A stretch of DNA of 43,597 nucleotides from Prochlorococcus sp. AG-347-J06 (GTDB taxonomy: Bacteria > Cyanobacteriota > Cyanobacteriia > PCC-6307 > Cyanobiaceae): the NCBI GenBank assembly GCA_003281525.1, contig QCBT01000012.1, forward strand, positions 1 to 43,597, read 5' to 3'. Below, one piece after another: positions 1 to 7,309 of this stretch (positions within the stretch are counted from its first letter, which is position 1; each line of letters begins with the position of its first letter). The notes below the pieces were generated by a model. That model was not told where the DNA came from. It was given only the letters and a program-made list of their open reading frames with translations, and did not search any database. A program made the translations under genes and the position numbers.

Positions 1-530
1 GTCCCTTCTAACGTCCCATCTGTATTTATATCTGTAACAATAAAACTAGCAATTTTAAATGAAGAAAACTCCTTTACTAGATCTGTGGCAAAAATATTAG
101 ATTGCTCAAGCCAACCCCTTGTACTAACTTTTCCATCTTTTGCATCTATCCCAACAATTATCCTTCCAGGAAATTTATTTGATAAGTCTTTAACTAGTTC
201 TTTATTTTCTATCGCAGAGGTTCCCATGATAATTTTATCAATACCATAAGAAAATAGTTGTTCTATCCTTTCTTGAGACCTTATCCCTCCACCTATTTGA
301 ATAGGTATGTTAACTGTTTTTGCAATCTTTTTTATTGATTTATCGTTTGTTGGGGATCCAGTTTTTGCAGCATCCAAATCAACTATATGTATATATTTTG
401 CCCCTTCGCTTTCCCAAAATTTAGCTTGCTCATGAGGCTCTTTGGTGAAGTCTTTTCTTTTATTAAAGTCGCCTTTAAAAAGTCTTACACACTTACCATT
501 CATTAAATCAATTGCTGGTATTAGGTCCAT
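1..530 (-). CDS. hisA: HisA, phosphoribosylformimino-AICAR-ribotide isomerase (3' end outside window)
   Basis: HisA catalyses the fourth step of histidine synthesis, an Amadori-type isomerisation of ProFAR to PRFAR, in the cytosol. The minus strand opens with ATG at 530-528 and reads MDLIPAIDLMNGKCVRLFKG, with the catalytic Asp8 of the HisA barrel (PAIDL). Further on come IHIVDLDAAKTG, the phosphate-binding IGGGIR, MGTSA, VGIDAKDG, and FIVTDINTDGTLEG with the second catalytic Asp. About 176 codons are visible; the family is about 250 residues, so the C-terminal third lies beyond the left edge. It is transcribed away from the epimerase gene, with about 90 bases between. The identification is secure because IDLMNG and TDI-DGT together distinguish HisA from HisF. 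Confidence 0.95.
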   Translation of the reverse strand, partial: MDLIPAIDLMNGKCVRLFKGDFNKRKDFTKEPHEQAKFWESEGAKYIHIVDLDAAKTGSPTNDKSIKKIAKTVNIPIQIGGGIRSQERIEQLFSYGIDKIIMGTSAIENKELVKDLSNKFPGRIIVGIDAKDGKVSTRGWLEQSNIFATDLVKEFSSFKIASFIVTDINTDGTLEG

Positions 531-622
531 AGAATCATCCTTTTCATTAATAACTTATTAGTAGTACTATTCAATATGTAATTCTATTTAAGATTACTAC
601 TTCAGTTAAATATTTTTTGAAT

Positions 623-1543
623 ATGAAAATTCTTGTAATGGGCGGCACTAGATTTGTTGGCAAGTCTTTGGTTGGAAAGTTATTAAGTAAAAATTATGAT
701 ATTGATATTTTCACGAGAGGCAATAAAAGTAATCCTGAAAAAACAAATTTAATTAAGGGTGATAGAAATAATTTAGAAGATATCGTCAGACTAAGAAATA
801 AAAAGTATGATGTTGTTTATGATATTTCTGGAAGAGAGTTAGAACAAACCAAACTTCTTTTAGAAAATTTAGATAACTCTTTCCAGAGATATATATACGT
901 CAGCTCTGCAGGCGTTTATAAAGATAATTGTGAACTACCCTTATCCGAAGTTGATCCAATTGATCCAGAAAGTAGGCATAAAGGAAAGTTTGAGACAGAA
1001 AATTGGTTGAAAAACCAAAAAATTCCTTTTACAAGTTTTAGACCTACTTATATTTATGGACCAGGAAATTACAATAAAATTGAGAATTGGTTTTTTGAAA
1101 GGTTATTTACTAAAAAATCTATACCAATCCCTGGTGACGGTTCTTTAATTACTCAGCTAGGTCATGTTTCGGATCTAACTGATGTAATGATTAGGTGCAT
1201 AAATTTTGAAAATTCCAAAAATAATATTTACAATTGTTCAGGTGAAAAAGGAGTAACAATCAAGGGTTTAATTTATTTCTGTGCGAATGTTCTTGGATTA
1301 AACCAAAATCAGATTTCTTTTAGAACATTTGATTATCAAAAATTAGATCCTAAGTCTCGAAAGGGATTTCCAATTAGATTAAATCATTATCAGACTGATA
1401 TCTCTAAGATAAAACGTGATTTAGAGTGGGCGCCAACTTTTGATTTACTTAATGGTCTAAAGGATAGTTTTGTGAATGATTTTAATAATAAAAAGAGTGA
1501 GGAGTTTGATGAAAATTCAGATAATATTCTTTTTAATTCTTAA
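623..1543 (+). CDS. NAD-dependent epimerase/dehydratase-like protein, CSP41-type
   Basis: This is an extended short-chain dehydrogenase fold protein. The N-terminus carries the Rossmann motif MGGTRFVGKSLV, followed by the central YVSSAGVY segment and SFRPTYIYGPGN. The pattern MGGTRFVG with FTRG soon after is typical of the cyanobacterial homologues of chloroplast CSP41, an RNA-binding and RNA-cleaving protein of the epimerase family. The classic catalytic YxxxK is not obvious (the tyrosine of VSSAGVY is followed by KDN), which suits a non-enzymatic or RNA-binding role, but that is inference. I chose ATG 623 over an in-frame TTG at 617 because the Rossmann strand begins immediately there; length is 306 residues. 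Its last 27 bases overlap the 3' end of convergent pgsA. Confidence 0.8.
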   Translation: MKILVMGGTRFVGKSLVGKLLSKNYDIDIFTRGNKSNPEKTNLIKGDRNNLEDIVRLRNKKYDVVYDISGRELEQTKLLLENLDNSFQRYIYVSSAGVYKDNCELPLSEVDPIDPESRHKGKFETENWLKNQKIPFTSFRPTYIYGPGNYNKIENWFFERLFTKKSIPIPGDGSLITQLGHVSDLTDVMIRCINFENSKNNIYNCSGEKGVTIKGLIYFCANVLGLNQNQISFRTFDYQKLDPKSRKGFPIRLNHYQTDISKIKRDLEWAPTFDLLNGLKDSFVNDFNNKKSEEFDENSDNILFNS

Positions 1544-2056
1544 ATAGCCTAATAAAGTCACAAAAGTCAGGATGAATCCTAACCAATAAAAAATTAAAGC
1601 CAAATTATTCAAAAAGCTAATTTTAAAAGGAGTATAGAAGGTAATTACTGAAATAAAAAAGAAAAATGTTTTATATTTTCCTAACATTGATGCTGGTAAA
1701 CCGTCTTTTGTAGAGTTCCTTAGGCTAGTGATAATTAATTCTCTAAATAAAATTAATGACAAAGACCAGAAGGGTATAAAATTATTTTTACAAAGGAAGG
1801 TCAAAGGAATTAAATAGAATACTTTATCGCTTAAGGGATCAAGGATAGCTCCTAATCTGGTTTTAAGATTAAATTTCCTTGCAATTAAACCATCAAAATA
1901 ATCAGTTAAACCTCCAATAATAATCAATATAAAGACATAAAAAGGTCTGTTAATTTCTAAAAAAAGTATTAATGGAAATACAAGGAGAAGGCGAGATATC
2001 GATAATAAATTGGGAATATTCAATGCCAAATTTTTAAGATTTTTTCTGAATAACAA
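1517..2056 (-). CDS. pgsA: PgsA, CDP-diacylglycerol-glycerol-3-phosphate 3-phosphatidyltransferase
   Basis: The enzyme transfers phosphatidyl from CDP-diacylglycerol to glycerol-3-phosphate, the committed step towards phosphatidylglycerol, an essential thylakoid lipid. The 179 residues begin with NIPNLLSISRLLLVFPLILF and contain the CDP-alcohol phosphotransferase signature from DYFDGLIARKFN to GAILDPLSDK (D-G-AR, then G-x3-D-x3-D). Several hydrophobic helices indicate an integral membrane protein. Length matches bacterial PgsA. The 3' end overlaps the convergent epimerase gene by 27 bases. The other CDP-alcohol transferases (phosphatidylserine or cardiolipin synthases) are less likely given the PNLLSISR start typical of PgsA. 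Confidence 0.9.
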   Translation of the reverse strand: MLFRKNLKNLALNIPNLLSISRLLLVFPLILFLEINRPFYVFILIIIGGLTDYFDGLIARKFNLKTRLGAILDPLSDKVFYLIPLTFLCKNNFIPFWSLSLILFRELIITSLRNSTKDGLPASMLGKYKTFFFFISVITFYTPFKISFLNNLALIFYWLGFILTFVTLLGYLRIKKNII

Positions 2057-2098
2057 ATTAGTTTTCGTATATAAAAAATATATTACACTCTCAACAAG

Positions 2099-2123
2099 CT
2101 TAAATTTTTAGTAAAAATTTAAG
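2099..2123. repeat. perfect 11-bp inverted repeat with 3-base loop
   Basis: CTTAAATTTTT at 2099-2109 is mirrored exactly by AAAAATTTAAG at 2113-2123. It lies in the 191-base spacer between divergent pgsA and the PPC-glutaredoxin gene, so it cannot be an ordinary terminator of either. A second inverted pair, GATTCT at 2140-2145 and AGAATC at 2163-2168, follows at once. It could be an operator, part of an unannotated small RNA, or a chance AT-rich palindrome. Confidence 0.4.
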
Positions 2124-2247
2124 ATGGCTTTTGATGCTAGATTCTAAAATTTAATTTAAATCAGAATCCTAAAGATTATAAACTCAACTTCTCTTTATGA
2201 ATGATGATGTTTTATATTACAAAATTATTCCTTATATCTAATATCTA

Positions 2248-2859
2248 ATGCAGCCTCATAGCCTAAAGCTATCTCCAGAATCTGATTTGATAAATTCAAT
2301 TAAAGAATATTCTTTATCGAATAAATTATACGGGTATGTTTCTGGAGTGGTTGGTAATCTTAGAACAGTTTGTATTCAATGCCCAGGTAATCAAGAGATA
2401 AATAAATTTGAAGGAAATCTAGAGATAGTTTCTTTAAACGGACATTTTAATAAAGGAGATGTTCATTTACATTTGAGTTTTGCAGATGAAGGATGTAATG
2501 TTTTTGGCGGCCATCTTGAGGAGGGATGTATTGTAAAAAAAGGTACTGATATATTATTACTTTCGTTTGAACAGAAAAATATTAATATCTCAAATCATGA
2601 TTTAATCACTAATGAATCACGTGTAAAAGCATATATTCTAAAGGATTGTCCTTGGTCTAAAAGAGCAATTAGGTTGCTTAATTCTTTTTCTGTACCTCAT
2701 GAAGTTACTCTAATAGACAATGATGAGATCTTTCAAAAAATCATGGCTCAAAGCAGACATAATACTTTCCCTCAAATATTTTTGGATAATAAATTTTTTG
2801 GAGGATACGATGAACTTTCCGAACAAGCAAAATTGGATAACTTAATTTCATTTAAGTAA
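2248..2859 (+). CDS. PPC/DUF296 domain fused to a monothiol-like glutaredoxin domain
   Basis: Two domains are visible in 203 residues. Residues about 1-108 form a PPC (DUF296) domain, shown by SGVVGNLRTVCIQCPG, the metal-ligand-like strand DVHLHLSFAD at 72-80 and FGGHLEEGC near 86-94. Residues about 125-203 look like glutaredoxin: VKAYILKDCPWSKRAIRLLN with the active site C134-P-W-S137, then TFPQIFLDNKFFGGYDEL, matching the cis-Pro TVPQIFI and GG-D-L glutathione-binding segments. The second cysteine of a dithiol CPxC site is serine, so chemistry should be monothiol-like (glutathionylation or Fe-S handling). The glutaredoxin half is clear; the role of the fused PPC domain is unknown. ATG 2248 is the first start of the frame that begins the PPC domain. 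Confidence 0.8.
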   Translation: MQPHSLKLSPESDLINSIKEYSLSNKLYGYVSGVVGNLRTVCIQCPGNQEINKFEGNLEIVSLNGHFNKGDVHLHLSFADEGCNVFGGHLEEGCIVKKGTDILLLSFEQKNINISNHDLITNESRVKAYILKDCPWSKRAIRLLNSFSVPHEVTLIDNDEIFQKIMAQSRHNTFPQIFLDNKFFGGYDELSEQAKLDNLISFK

Positions 2860-2869
2860 TCAAAAATTT

Positions 2870-3058
2870 TTAACTATCACGATTAGTAAGCTTTTCAGCA
2901 ACTAATTCGTCCTCTAACTGCTTTATTAATCTTGATACAAGACTTTGAAATTCTGGTTGACAACCTTTAAATGCAGCTTTATGTCTTATTGGCTCATTTC
3001 TAGTTCTTAAGTCAGTAAGCATTAATTGTAATGCGTCAATTTTGGGATTTATTTTCAT
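2870..3058 (-). CDS. small conserved-looking soluble protein, 62 aa
   Basis: This is a 62-residue charged protein starting MKINPKIDALQLMLTDLR and ending VAEKLTNRDS, with predicted helices, one cysteine (FKGCQPEF) and no membrane segment or signal peptide. It sits between two larger genes, ending 10 bases from the convergent PPC-glutaredoxin stop and starting 26 bases downstream of the reductase stop, so it may share that transcript. I do not recognise a named domain; compact packing and coding-like composition support it as a real gene. Function unknown. Confidence 0.65.
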   Translation of the reverse strand: MKINPKIDALQLMLTDLRTRNEPIRHKAAFKGCQPEFQSLVSRLIKQLEDELVAEKLTNRDS

Positions 3059-3084
3059 AGTTTTAATTTATATATTTACATCTT

Positions 3085-3744
3085 TTAAATCATTTGCATA
3101 GCTTTTTTAAAAGATATCTTTTTATTATCATTCGAACTTGTAACTTCTATTAATTTATTGATGGATTCTTTGTTTTTTAATGAATCTATACAACATTGAG
3201 CAACTAATCTTCTTGGAATTGATCCATTAATTTGAGTATCCTCCTTTGAATAATTTATATTTTCTGATTTAATATCTTCAATTTCCTTTAATCCTCCAGG
3301 TCTAATAATAGTCCATTCGAAATTTGAATTTCGTAGAAAGTTTTCACCTAATTTCTTCCAAATAAGAATTAAACCAAATAAGTTTAATGGGTGAAATAAT
3401 TTACCAGTACATAGGGAACTAACTAAAATAACTCTTTTAATACCAACTCTTTTGCAACTCTCTAATTGCCTGTATACACCTAATGCATCAACTTTTGCAG
3501 GACCAGTTAAATCTAATGATGCTCTTGCTCCAGTCGCAATTACCAAAGCATCAATATCTTTTAAAGCTTTATCAAGTTCTTCTTTTTTGTCTAATGAAAC
3601 CCTAATTGTTTCTAAACGCTCTAGTCCTGCTGAGAGTTTTGAATTCTTTCTAATGATTTGCCTTACTTTATATCCTTTCTTAAGTGCTTCTTCGGAAATT
3701 CTATAACCTGTTTTCCCCGATGCACCAGTAATTGCTATTTTCAT
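3085..3744 (-). CDS. NAD(P)-binding reductase, atypical SDR (NmrA/TIC62-like)
   Basis: The protein of 219 residues starts with the dinucleotide-binding loop MKIAITGASGKTGYRI, typical of the atypical SDR group that lacks an active-site YxxxK. Downstream features are DALVIATGAR, RVILVSSLCTG and FEWTIIRPGGL, the last a hallmark of cyanobacterial and plastid NAD(P)H-binding proteins of the NmrA/TIC62/SDRa5 type. It is probably cytosolic or peripherally attached to membrane. Substrate cannot be told; some relatives take part in chlorophyll or quinone-linked redox. It is followed by the 62-residue gene and preceded by nth, all on the minus strand with short gaps. Confidence 0.8.
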   Translation of the reverse strand: MKIAITGASGKTGYRISEEALKKGYKVRQIIRKNSKLSAGLERLETIRVSLDKKEELDKALKDIDALVIATGARASLDLTGPAKVDALGVYRQLESCKRVGIKRVILVSSLCTGKLFHPLNLFGLILIWKKLGENFLRNSNFEWTIIRPGGLKEIEDIKSENINYSKEDTQINGSIPRRLVAQCCIDSLKNKESINKLIEVTSSNDNKKISFKKAMQMI

Positions 3745-3779
3745 AATTAAAAAACTAATTTAAATATTATATAAATTTC

Positions 3780-4433
3780 TTAAGGCTTTTTACATATAAA
3801 TTTTTTTTTTCTTCTGGGATAAAGAGTGCGACACAAATAACATTTTGTTCCATCACAGCCTCTTGCTGTGCAGTATTCTCTGCCATAAAAGATTATTTGC
3901 AAATGTAATGTATTCCAATCATTAACAGGAAATATTTTTTTCAGATCTTTTTCTGTTTGAACTACGCTATCTCCATTTGATAGACCCCATCTTTGTGACA
4001 ACCTGTGTATGTGAGTATCGACAGGGAATGAGGGAATTTTAAACACTTGAGACATTACAACTGATGCTGTTTTATGACCTACCCCTGGAAGAGATTCAAG
4101 CTTTTCAAAAGAATCTGGGACCGTACCATTATGCTTCTCAATCAATATTTTAGATAAGTTATAGATGTTCTTTGATTTTTGATTAGATAGACCTAAAAAT
4201 TTTATGTATTCGTAAATGCCATTAATACCTAGCTGCATCATCTTTTCTGGATTATCTGCAACTTTAAATAAGCTTTTTGTTAATTCATTAACTTTCTTAT
4301 CTGTTGATTGAGCACTTAAAACTACGGCGACTAGAAGAGTATATGCATTTGTATGGTCAAGTGGTATTGGAGGCGATGGATAAAGCTTTTTGAGTTCCTT
4401 ACGTATAATTTCGGCTCTTTCAGACTTTCTCAT
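3780..4433 (-). CDS. nth: Endonuclease III (DNA glycosylase/AP lyase)
   Basis: Nth removes oxidised pyrimidines from DNA and nicks the abasic site, acting in base excision repair. The helix-hairpin-helix LPGVGHKTASVV at 115-126 supplies the catalytic Lys121, and FPVDTHIHRL supplies Asp139, so both catalytic residues are present. Length is 217 residues, standard for the family. The C-terminal Fe-S loop is unusual: cysteines lie at 188, 193, 198, 201 and 214, rather than in the textbook C-x6-C-x2-C-x5-C spacing. The start ATG at 4433 lies within 100 bases of the divergent ABC transporter gene, so they share a promoter region. Confidence 0.92.
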   Translation of the reverse strand: MRKSERAEIIRKELKKLYPSPPIPLDHTNAYTLLVAVVLSAQSTDKKVNELTKSLFKVADNPEKMMQLGINGIYEYIKFLGLSNQKSKNIYNLSKILIEKHNGTVPDSFEKLESLPGVGHKTASVVMSQVFKIPSFPVDTHIHRLSQRWGLSNGDSVVQTEKDLKKIFPVNDWNTLHLQIIFYGREYCTARGCDGTKCYLCRTLYPRRKKKFICKKP

Positions 4434-4454
4434 TAAATTTGAAAATTAAATGGT

Positions 4455-4468
4455 GTATAAAATTATAC
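4455..4468. promoter_or_regulatory. candidate NtcA-type box between nth and the ABC ATPase gene
   Basis: GTATAAAATTATAC fits the NtcA consensus GTA-N8-TAC exactly and is a 6-bp-arm palindrome. A TAN3T-type -10 (TATTTT, 4488-4493) follows 19 bases later on the plus strand, slightly closer than the usual 20-24. In DNA this AT-rich the bare motif is expected every few kilobases, so this is only a candidate. If functional it supports a downstream start (4511 or 4529) for the ABC gene. Confidence 0.3.
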
Positions 4469-4528
4469 AAGGGATATTTTAGGCGAATATTTTCTGCTAA
4501 CTTAATATATTTGAATAAGAAGAACTTA

Positions 4529-5587
4529 GTGAAAAATGATGCTTTAATAATTGATGATTTGCATCATAAATATGATAAGCGAGAATGTTCAAATTGGATA
4601 TTAAACGAAATTAACCTGAAAATTGAAAATGGCGAATTGTTAGGGTTACTTGGTCCTTCTGGTTGCGGAAAAACTACTCTTTTAAGATTAATCGCGGGGT
4701 TCGAATATCCCTCTAAAGGGAGGATTTCTCTAAATGATAAGGAAATTTCAAGTAGGAAAAAAATTCTTAGTCCTGAGAAAAGAAATATTGGTATGGTTTT
4801 TCAAGACTATGCACTTTTCCCTCACTTAACTGTTTTGGAAAATGTAATTTTTGGTTTGAAAAACAAAAAAGACAGATCTAGAGTTGATTATTTATTAAAT
4901 GTTGTTGGTCTTCATAGTTTTGTTGGAAGGTACCCACATGAACTGTCTGGAGGCCAAAAACAAAGACTCGCAATTGCGAGAGCTCTTGCTCCAGGTACAA
5001 ATTTTATTTTATTAGATGAACCTTTTTGTAGTCTTGATATGCATGTCAAATTAAAATTGAGAAGTGAACTCCCTAATATCCTAAAAGGTTGTAACGCAAG
5101 CGGATTGATGGTTACTCATGATCCAGAAGAAGCGATGTCAATTTGCGATAAGGTAGCCGTTATGAATGATGGCAAAATACATCAAATTGATACGCCAATT
5201 AACCTTCTAAATAATCCCAAGACCATATTTGTTAGTAGTTTTATTTTGGGTAATAATATTATTAATCTCAAAAAAAATGGTAATTCATATATTTCTTGTT
5301 TAGGTGAAATAAATAGTTCAGATTATTTGAAAAATACAAGTATCAAAAGTATGTCAATTTCGCCTAAATTTATTTCAATTAAAAGATCAGAATCTGGTGA
5401 TGCGATTGTTATATCTAAAGAATTTCTTGGAGAATTTCTTATATATAAAGTATCTATTAATGGAAACATATTAAGGGTTAGAACTGATATTAATAATCTG
5501 CTTAATAATGGCGATAAATGTTCTCTTTCTATTAATAAAAATAGTTATTATTTTTTATATCCTGGAGCATATAAGGAATATATATAG
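4529..5587 (+). CDS. futC: ABC transporter ATP-binding protein, iron(III) FutC/FbpC type
   Basis: The protein has all nucleotide-binding motifs: Walker A GLLGPSGCGKTTLLRLIAG, Q-loop GMVFQDYALFPHLTV, signature LSGGQKQRLAIARAL, Walker B FILLDEPFCSLD and H-loop VTHDPEEAMSICD. A C-terminal extension of over 100 residues (TOBE-like) follows, as in the CUT/FbpC-FutC group importing ferric iron, polyamines or sulfate. Iron is favoured because ferritin and a Fur-box-bearing regulator are neighbours; this is inference. The frame is open back to ATG 4439, but that would leave 5 bases to nth and add about 30 poorly ordered residues; GTG 4529 (352 aa) or TTG 4511 fits the family length better. No binding protein or permease gene is adjacent. 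Confidence 0.75.
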   Translation: MKNDALIIDDLHHKYDKRECSNWILNEINLKIENGELLGLLGPSGCGKTTLLRLIAGFEYPSKGRISLNDKEISSRKKILSPEKRNIGMVFQDYALFPHLTVLENVIFGLKNKKDRSRVDYLLNVVGLHSFVGRYPHELSGGQKQRLAIARALAPGTNFILLDEPFCSLDMHVKLKLRSELPNILKGCNASGLMVTHDPEEAMSICDKVAVMNDGKIHQIDTPINLLNNPKTIFVSSFILGNNIINLKKNGNSYISCLGEINSSDYLKNTSIKSMSISPKFISIKRSESGDAIVISKEFLGEFLIYKVSINGNILRVRTDINNLLNNGDKCSLSINKNSYYFLYPGAYKEYI

Positions 5588-5823
5588 AATTTTTTATAGG
5601 CAATTACACTTGCCCCCCTTCCAATTAGAGCATTTTTTCTTTTTACATTTCTTTTTTTTACTGTTATATATTTTATTAGTTAATAGCAGTTCAGAAAATC
5701 TGTACTGTAAATTCATTTATAGTATTGAGATTGATTTTCATTATCATATTATTTAATTTAATTTAAAGGATTAATTAATTACTAATTTATACAAAATGTT
5801 GTATTATTTAATTAGTTTCTTAT

Positions 5824-6384
5824 ATGGCAATGAAAGAAAATAATCTAAAGATAAAGAAATTAATTAATTTTGGTCCATCAGGAAGAGCTGTCGCACAACC
5901 AATTGACAAAAGTTTATTGGATAATATTTTTGAACATTTAACAATGGAAAGATATGCCAATGTTCAATATTTTTCTATATACCTATGGTTTCAAGAACGT
6001 GATTTAAATGGATTTGCTTCTCATTTTCTAAGTGAATCACAAGGTGAAATGGAACATGCTCAGAAATTTGCAGATTACTTAATCGCAAGGGGTCAAAGCG
6101 TAAAATTAGATGAAATTCCTGCACCAGTTCAAGCATGGGATTCAATAGAGGATCTGATTTCTTATTCTTTCAACATGGAAGCTGATTTAACTTCATCTCT
6201 GCAACAACTTTATTCTATTTCAGAAAGAATTTCAGATACAAGAACCAACGTATTTTTAGATCCAATCATTGAGGCTCAAACTAAATCAGAAGATGAATTC
6301 GCAAACATACTTGGTAAAGTAAAGTTTGCTTCTAATCAACCTTCTGCAATCTTATTGATAGATAGTGATTTAAAGAAAAAATAG
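5824..6384 (+). CDS. ftn: Ferritin
   Basis: Ferritin oxidises Fe(II) and stores iron as a mineral core within a 24-subunit shell. The 186 residues form a four-helix-bundle pattern. Helix A/B ligands are seen in HLTMERYANVQYFSIYLW and GEMEHAQKFADYLIARGQ (E-x-x-H diiron motif), and AQTKSEDEFANILGKV gives the later glutamates. The ending SDLKKK is short and basic. Length and motifs match the marine cyanobacterial ferritins of the prokaryotic FTN class rather than haem-binding bacterioferritin, since no conserved haem methionine could be placed. ATG 5824 is followed by a second possible ATG two codons later. Its end overlaps the convergent 96-residue gene by 15 bases. It follows the FutC-type gene after 236 bases in which I see no gene. 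Confidence 0.88.
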   Translation: MAMKENNLKIKKLINFGPSGRAVAQPIDKSLLDNIFEHLTMERYANVQYFSIYLWFQERDLNGFASHFLSESQGEMEHAQKFADYLIARGQSVKLDEIPAPVQAWDSIEDLISYSFNMEADLTSSLQQLYSISERISDTRTNVFLDPIIEAQTKSEDEFANILGKVKFASNQPSAILLIDSDLKKK

Positions 6385-6660
6385 ATTACTTTTAAATTTA
6401 TTTTCATTCAATGTTCTTCTCGTTATCTCAACAAGTAAATTAGAAAAGTTAATTTTCTCAGTATTATTTTTATTTAAGATCTCAGCTATTTTATAAATTT
6501 CATTAACTCTTTTAAAAAGATTTTTGTTTTCAGAAAATAACCTTACCTTCAATGCTTTATTTTCTGTAGATTTGTAGGATTGCTTGATATTTCTGAGTCT
6601 ATTCGATAAAGTTTCAACTTCCATTAATAAGTTGTTAGTAAGTGAATGTGATTCCTTCAT
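6370..6660 (-). CDS. small helical protein of unknown function, 96 aa
   Basis: From ATG 6660 this encodes about 96 residues, highly charged and mostly helical (for example NNLLMEVETLSNRLRN), probably a coiled coil, without a signal or membrane segment. The frame is open further upstream, but that extension lies inside the regulator gene; ATG 6660 begins 4 bases after the regulator stop at 6665, so the two form an operon with the regulator first. It would then fall under the same Fur-like control. I do not recognise the family. Its 3' end overlaps ferritin by 15 bases tail to tail, so antisense interference with ferritin mRNA is conceivable. Confidence 0.65.
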   Translation of the reverse strand: MKESHSLTNNLLMEVETLSNRLRNIKQSYKSTENKALKVRLFSENKNLFKRVNEIYKIAEILNKNNTEKINFSNLLVEITRRTLNENKFKSNLFFL

Positions 6661-6664
6661 ATTT

Positions 6665-7252
6665 TTATAGCGGAGATGTCTCAATAAAAGAAGGAGCAAC
6701 ACTAACTGTTTGTGTTCCAATAGGAGCTATTAATAACTCAGATGATCTTAATTTAGAAATTAATCTTGTTGATGTTACTCGTGTTGAACCGATTAATTCA
6801 CCAATCCTTTCATGAGTTAACCTAAAAGGTAGCTCACACCATTGACCACATCTTCTACCTAGACGATTTACTAGTATTGAAAACAACGCTTGTAATCGCT
6901 GTTCTGCATTTCCTAAGTGTCTAATCCTAAGGAGTTGCAAGGTCCATTCATTTACTGCATCGAAACCAATATTCTCATCAATATTTACATTGCTGTGAAA
7001 AGACAAATCTGTTAGTGCTTCAACACAGACACCTTCGCTACATAAAAGGTCGGTTCTTAATTGATCTCCTGATTGTAAAAATGCGAGTGTCATTCCTTCA
7101 GTTTCTTCACATGGACAATAAACTCTTGCAATTCCACTTTCAACTTCTAAACATGTCCCTTTTGGTCTCGATGAAGGATCTATTAATACGGATTGTCCAG
7201 TTATTATCCTTACTGATTTTGAGGAAGATTCTCCATAACTATGGAAATTCAT
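6665..7252 (-). CDS. Crp/Fnr-family transcription regulator
   Basis: The 195-residue protein has an N-terminal beta-roll like that of CRP (CLEVESGIARVYCPCEETEGMT, AFLQSGDQLRTDLL), a dimerisation helix (NAEQRLQALFSILVNRLGRR), and a C-terminal helix-turn-helix LTHERIGELIGSTRVTSTRLI at about 146-165, which matches the Crp/NtcA recognition region. The cAMP-binding arginine/serine cassette is not seen, so the effector is unknown. It is shorter than NtcA (about 220) and differs from it at the N-terminus. Two Fur-box-like sequences cover its promoter and the neighbours are iron genes, which suggests a second-tier iron regulator. The name NtcA is not justified. Confidence 0.85.
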   Translation of the reverse strand: MNFHSYGESSSKSVRIITGQSVLIDPSSRPKGTCLEVESGIARVYCPCEETEGMTLAFLQSGDQLRTDLLCSEGVCVEALTDLSFHSNVNIDENIGFDAVNEWTLQLLRIRHLGNAEQRLQALFSILVNRLGRRCGQWCELPFRLTHERIGELIGSTRVTSTRLISKLRSSELLIAPIGTQTVSVAPSFIETSPL

Positions 7253-7260
7253 TTATTTAT

Positions 7261-7279
7261 GATAATGAGAATTATTATC
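7261..7279 (-). promoter_or_regulatory. Fur box 1 over the predicted transcription start of the Crp-family gene
   Basis: GATAATGAGAATTATTATC matches the classical 19-bp Fur consensus GATAATGATAATCATTATC at 17 of 19 positions. It begins directly downstream of a predicted -10 element and ends 9 bases before the ATG, so bound Fur would block transcription start. Confidence 0.75.
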
Positions 7280-7280
7280 A

Positions 7281-7309
7281 ATTATGCACTAAAAAATAAC
7301 TTATTGCAA
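7281..7309 (-). promoter_or_regulatory. sigma-70-type promoter of the Crp-family gene
   Basis: Read on the minus strand, TTGCAA (7309-7304) resembles a -35 element and CATAAT (7286-7281) a -10 element, separated by 17 bases. Start of transcription would fall near 7274, inside Fur box 1, leaving a leader of about 20 bases. Confidence 0.5.

Noticed and set aside
5508..5756. Open frame of 82 codons overlapping the end of the FutC-type gene
   Set aside because: It starts inside the ATPase gene in another frame and reads hydrophobic and phenylalanine-rich from T-rich DNA; no ribosome site or family likeness. The spacer after the ATPase stop otherwise shows nothing.
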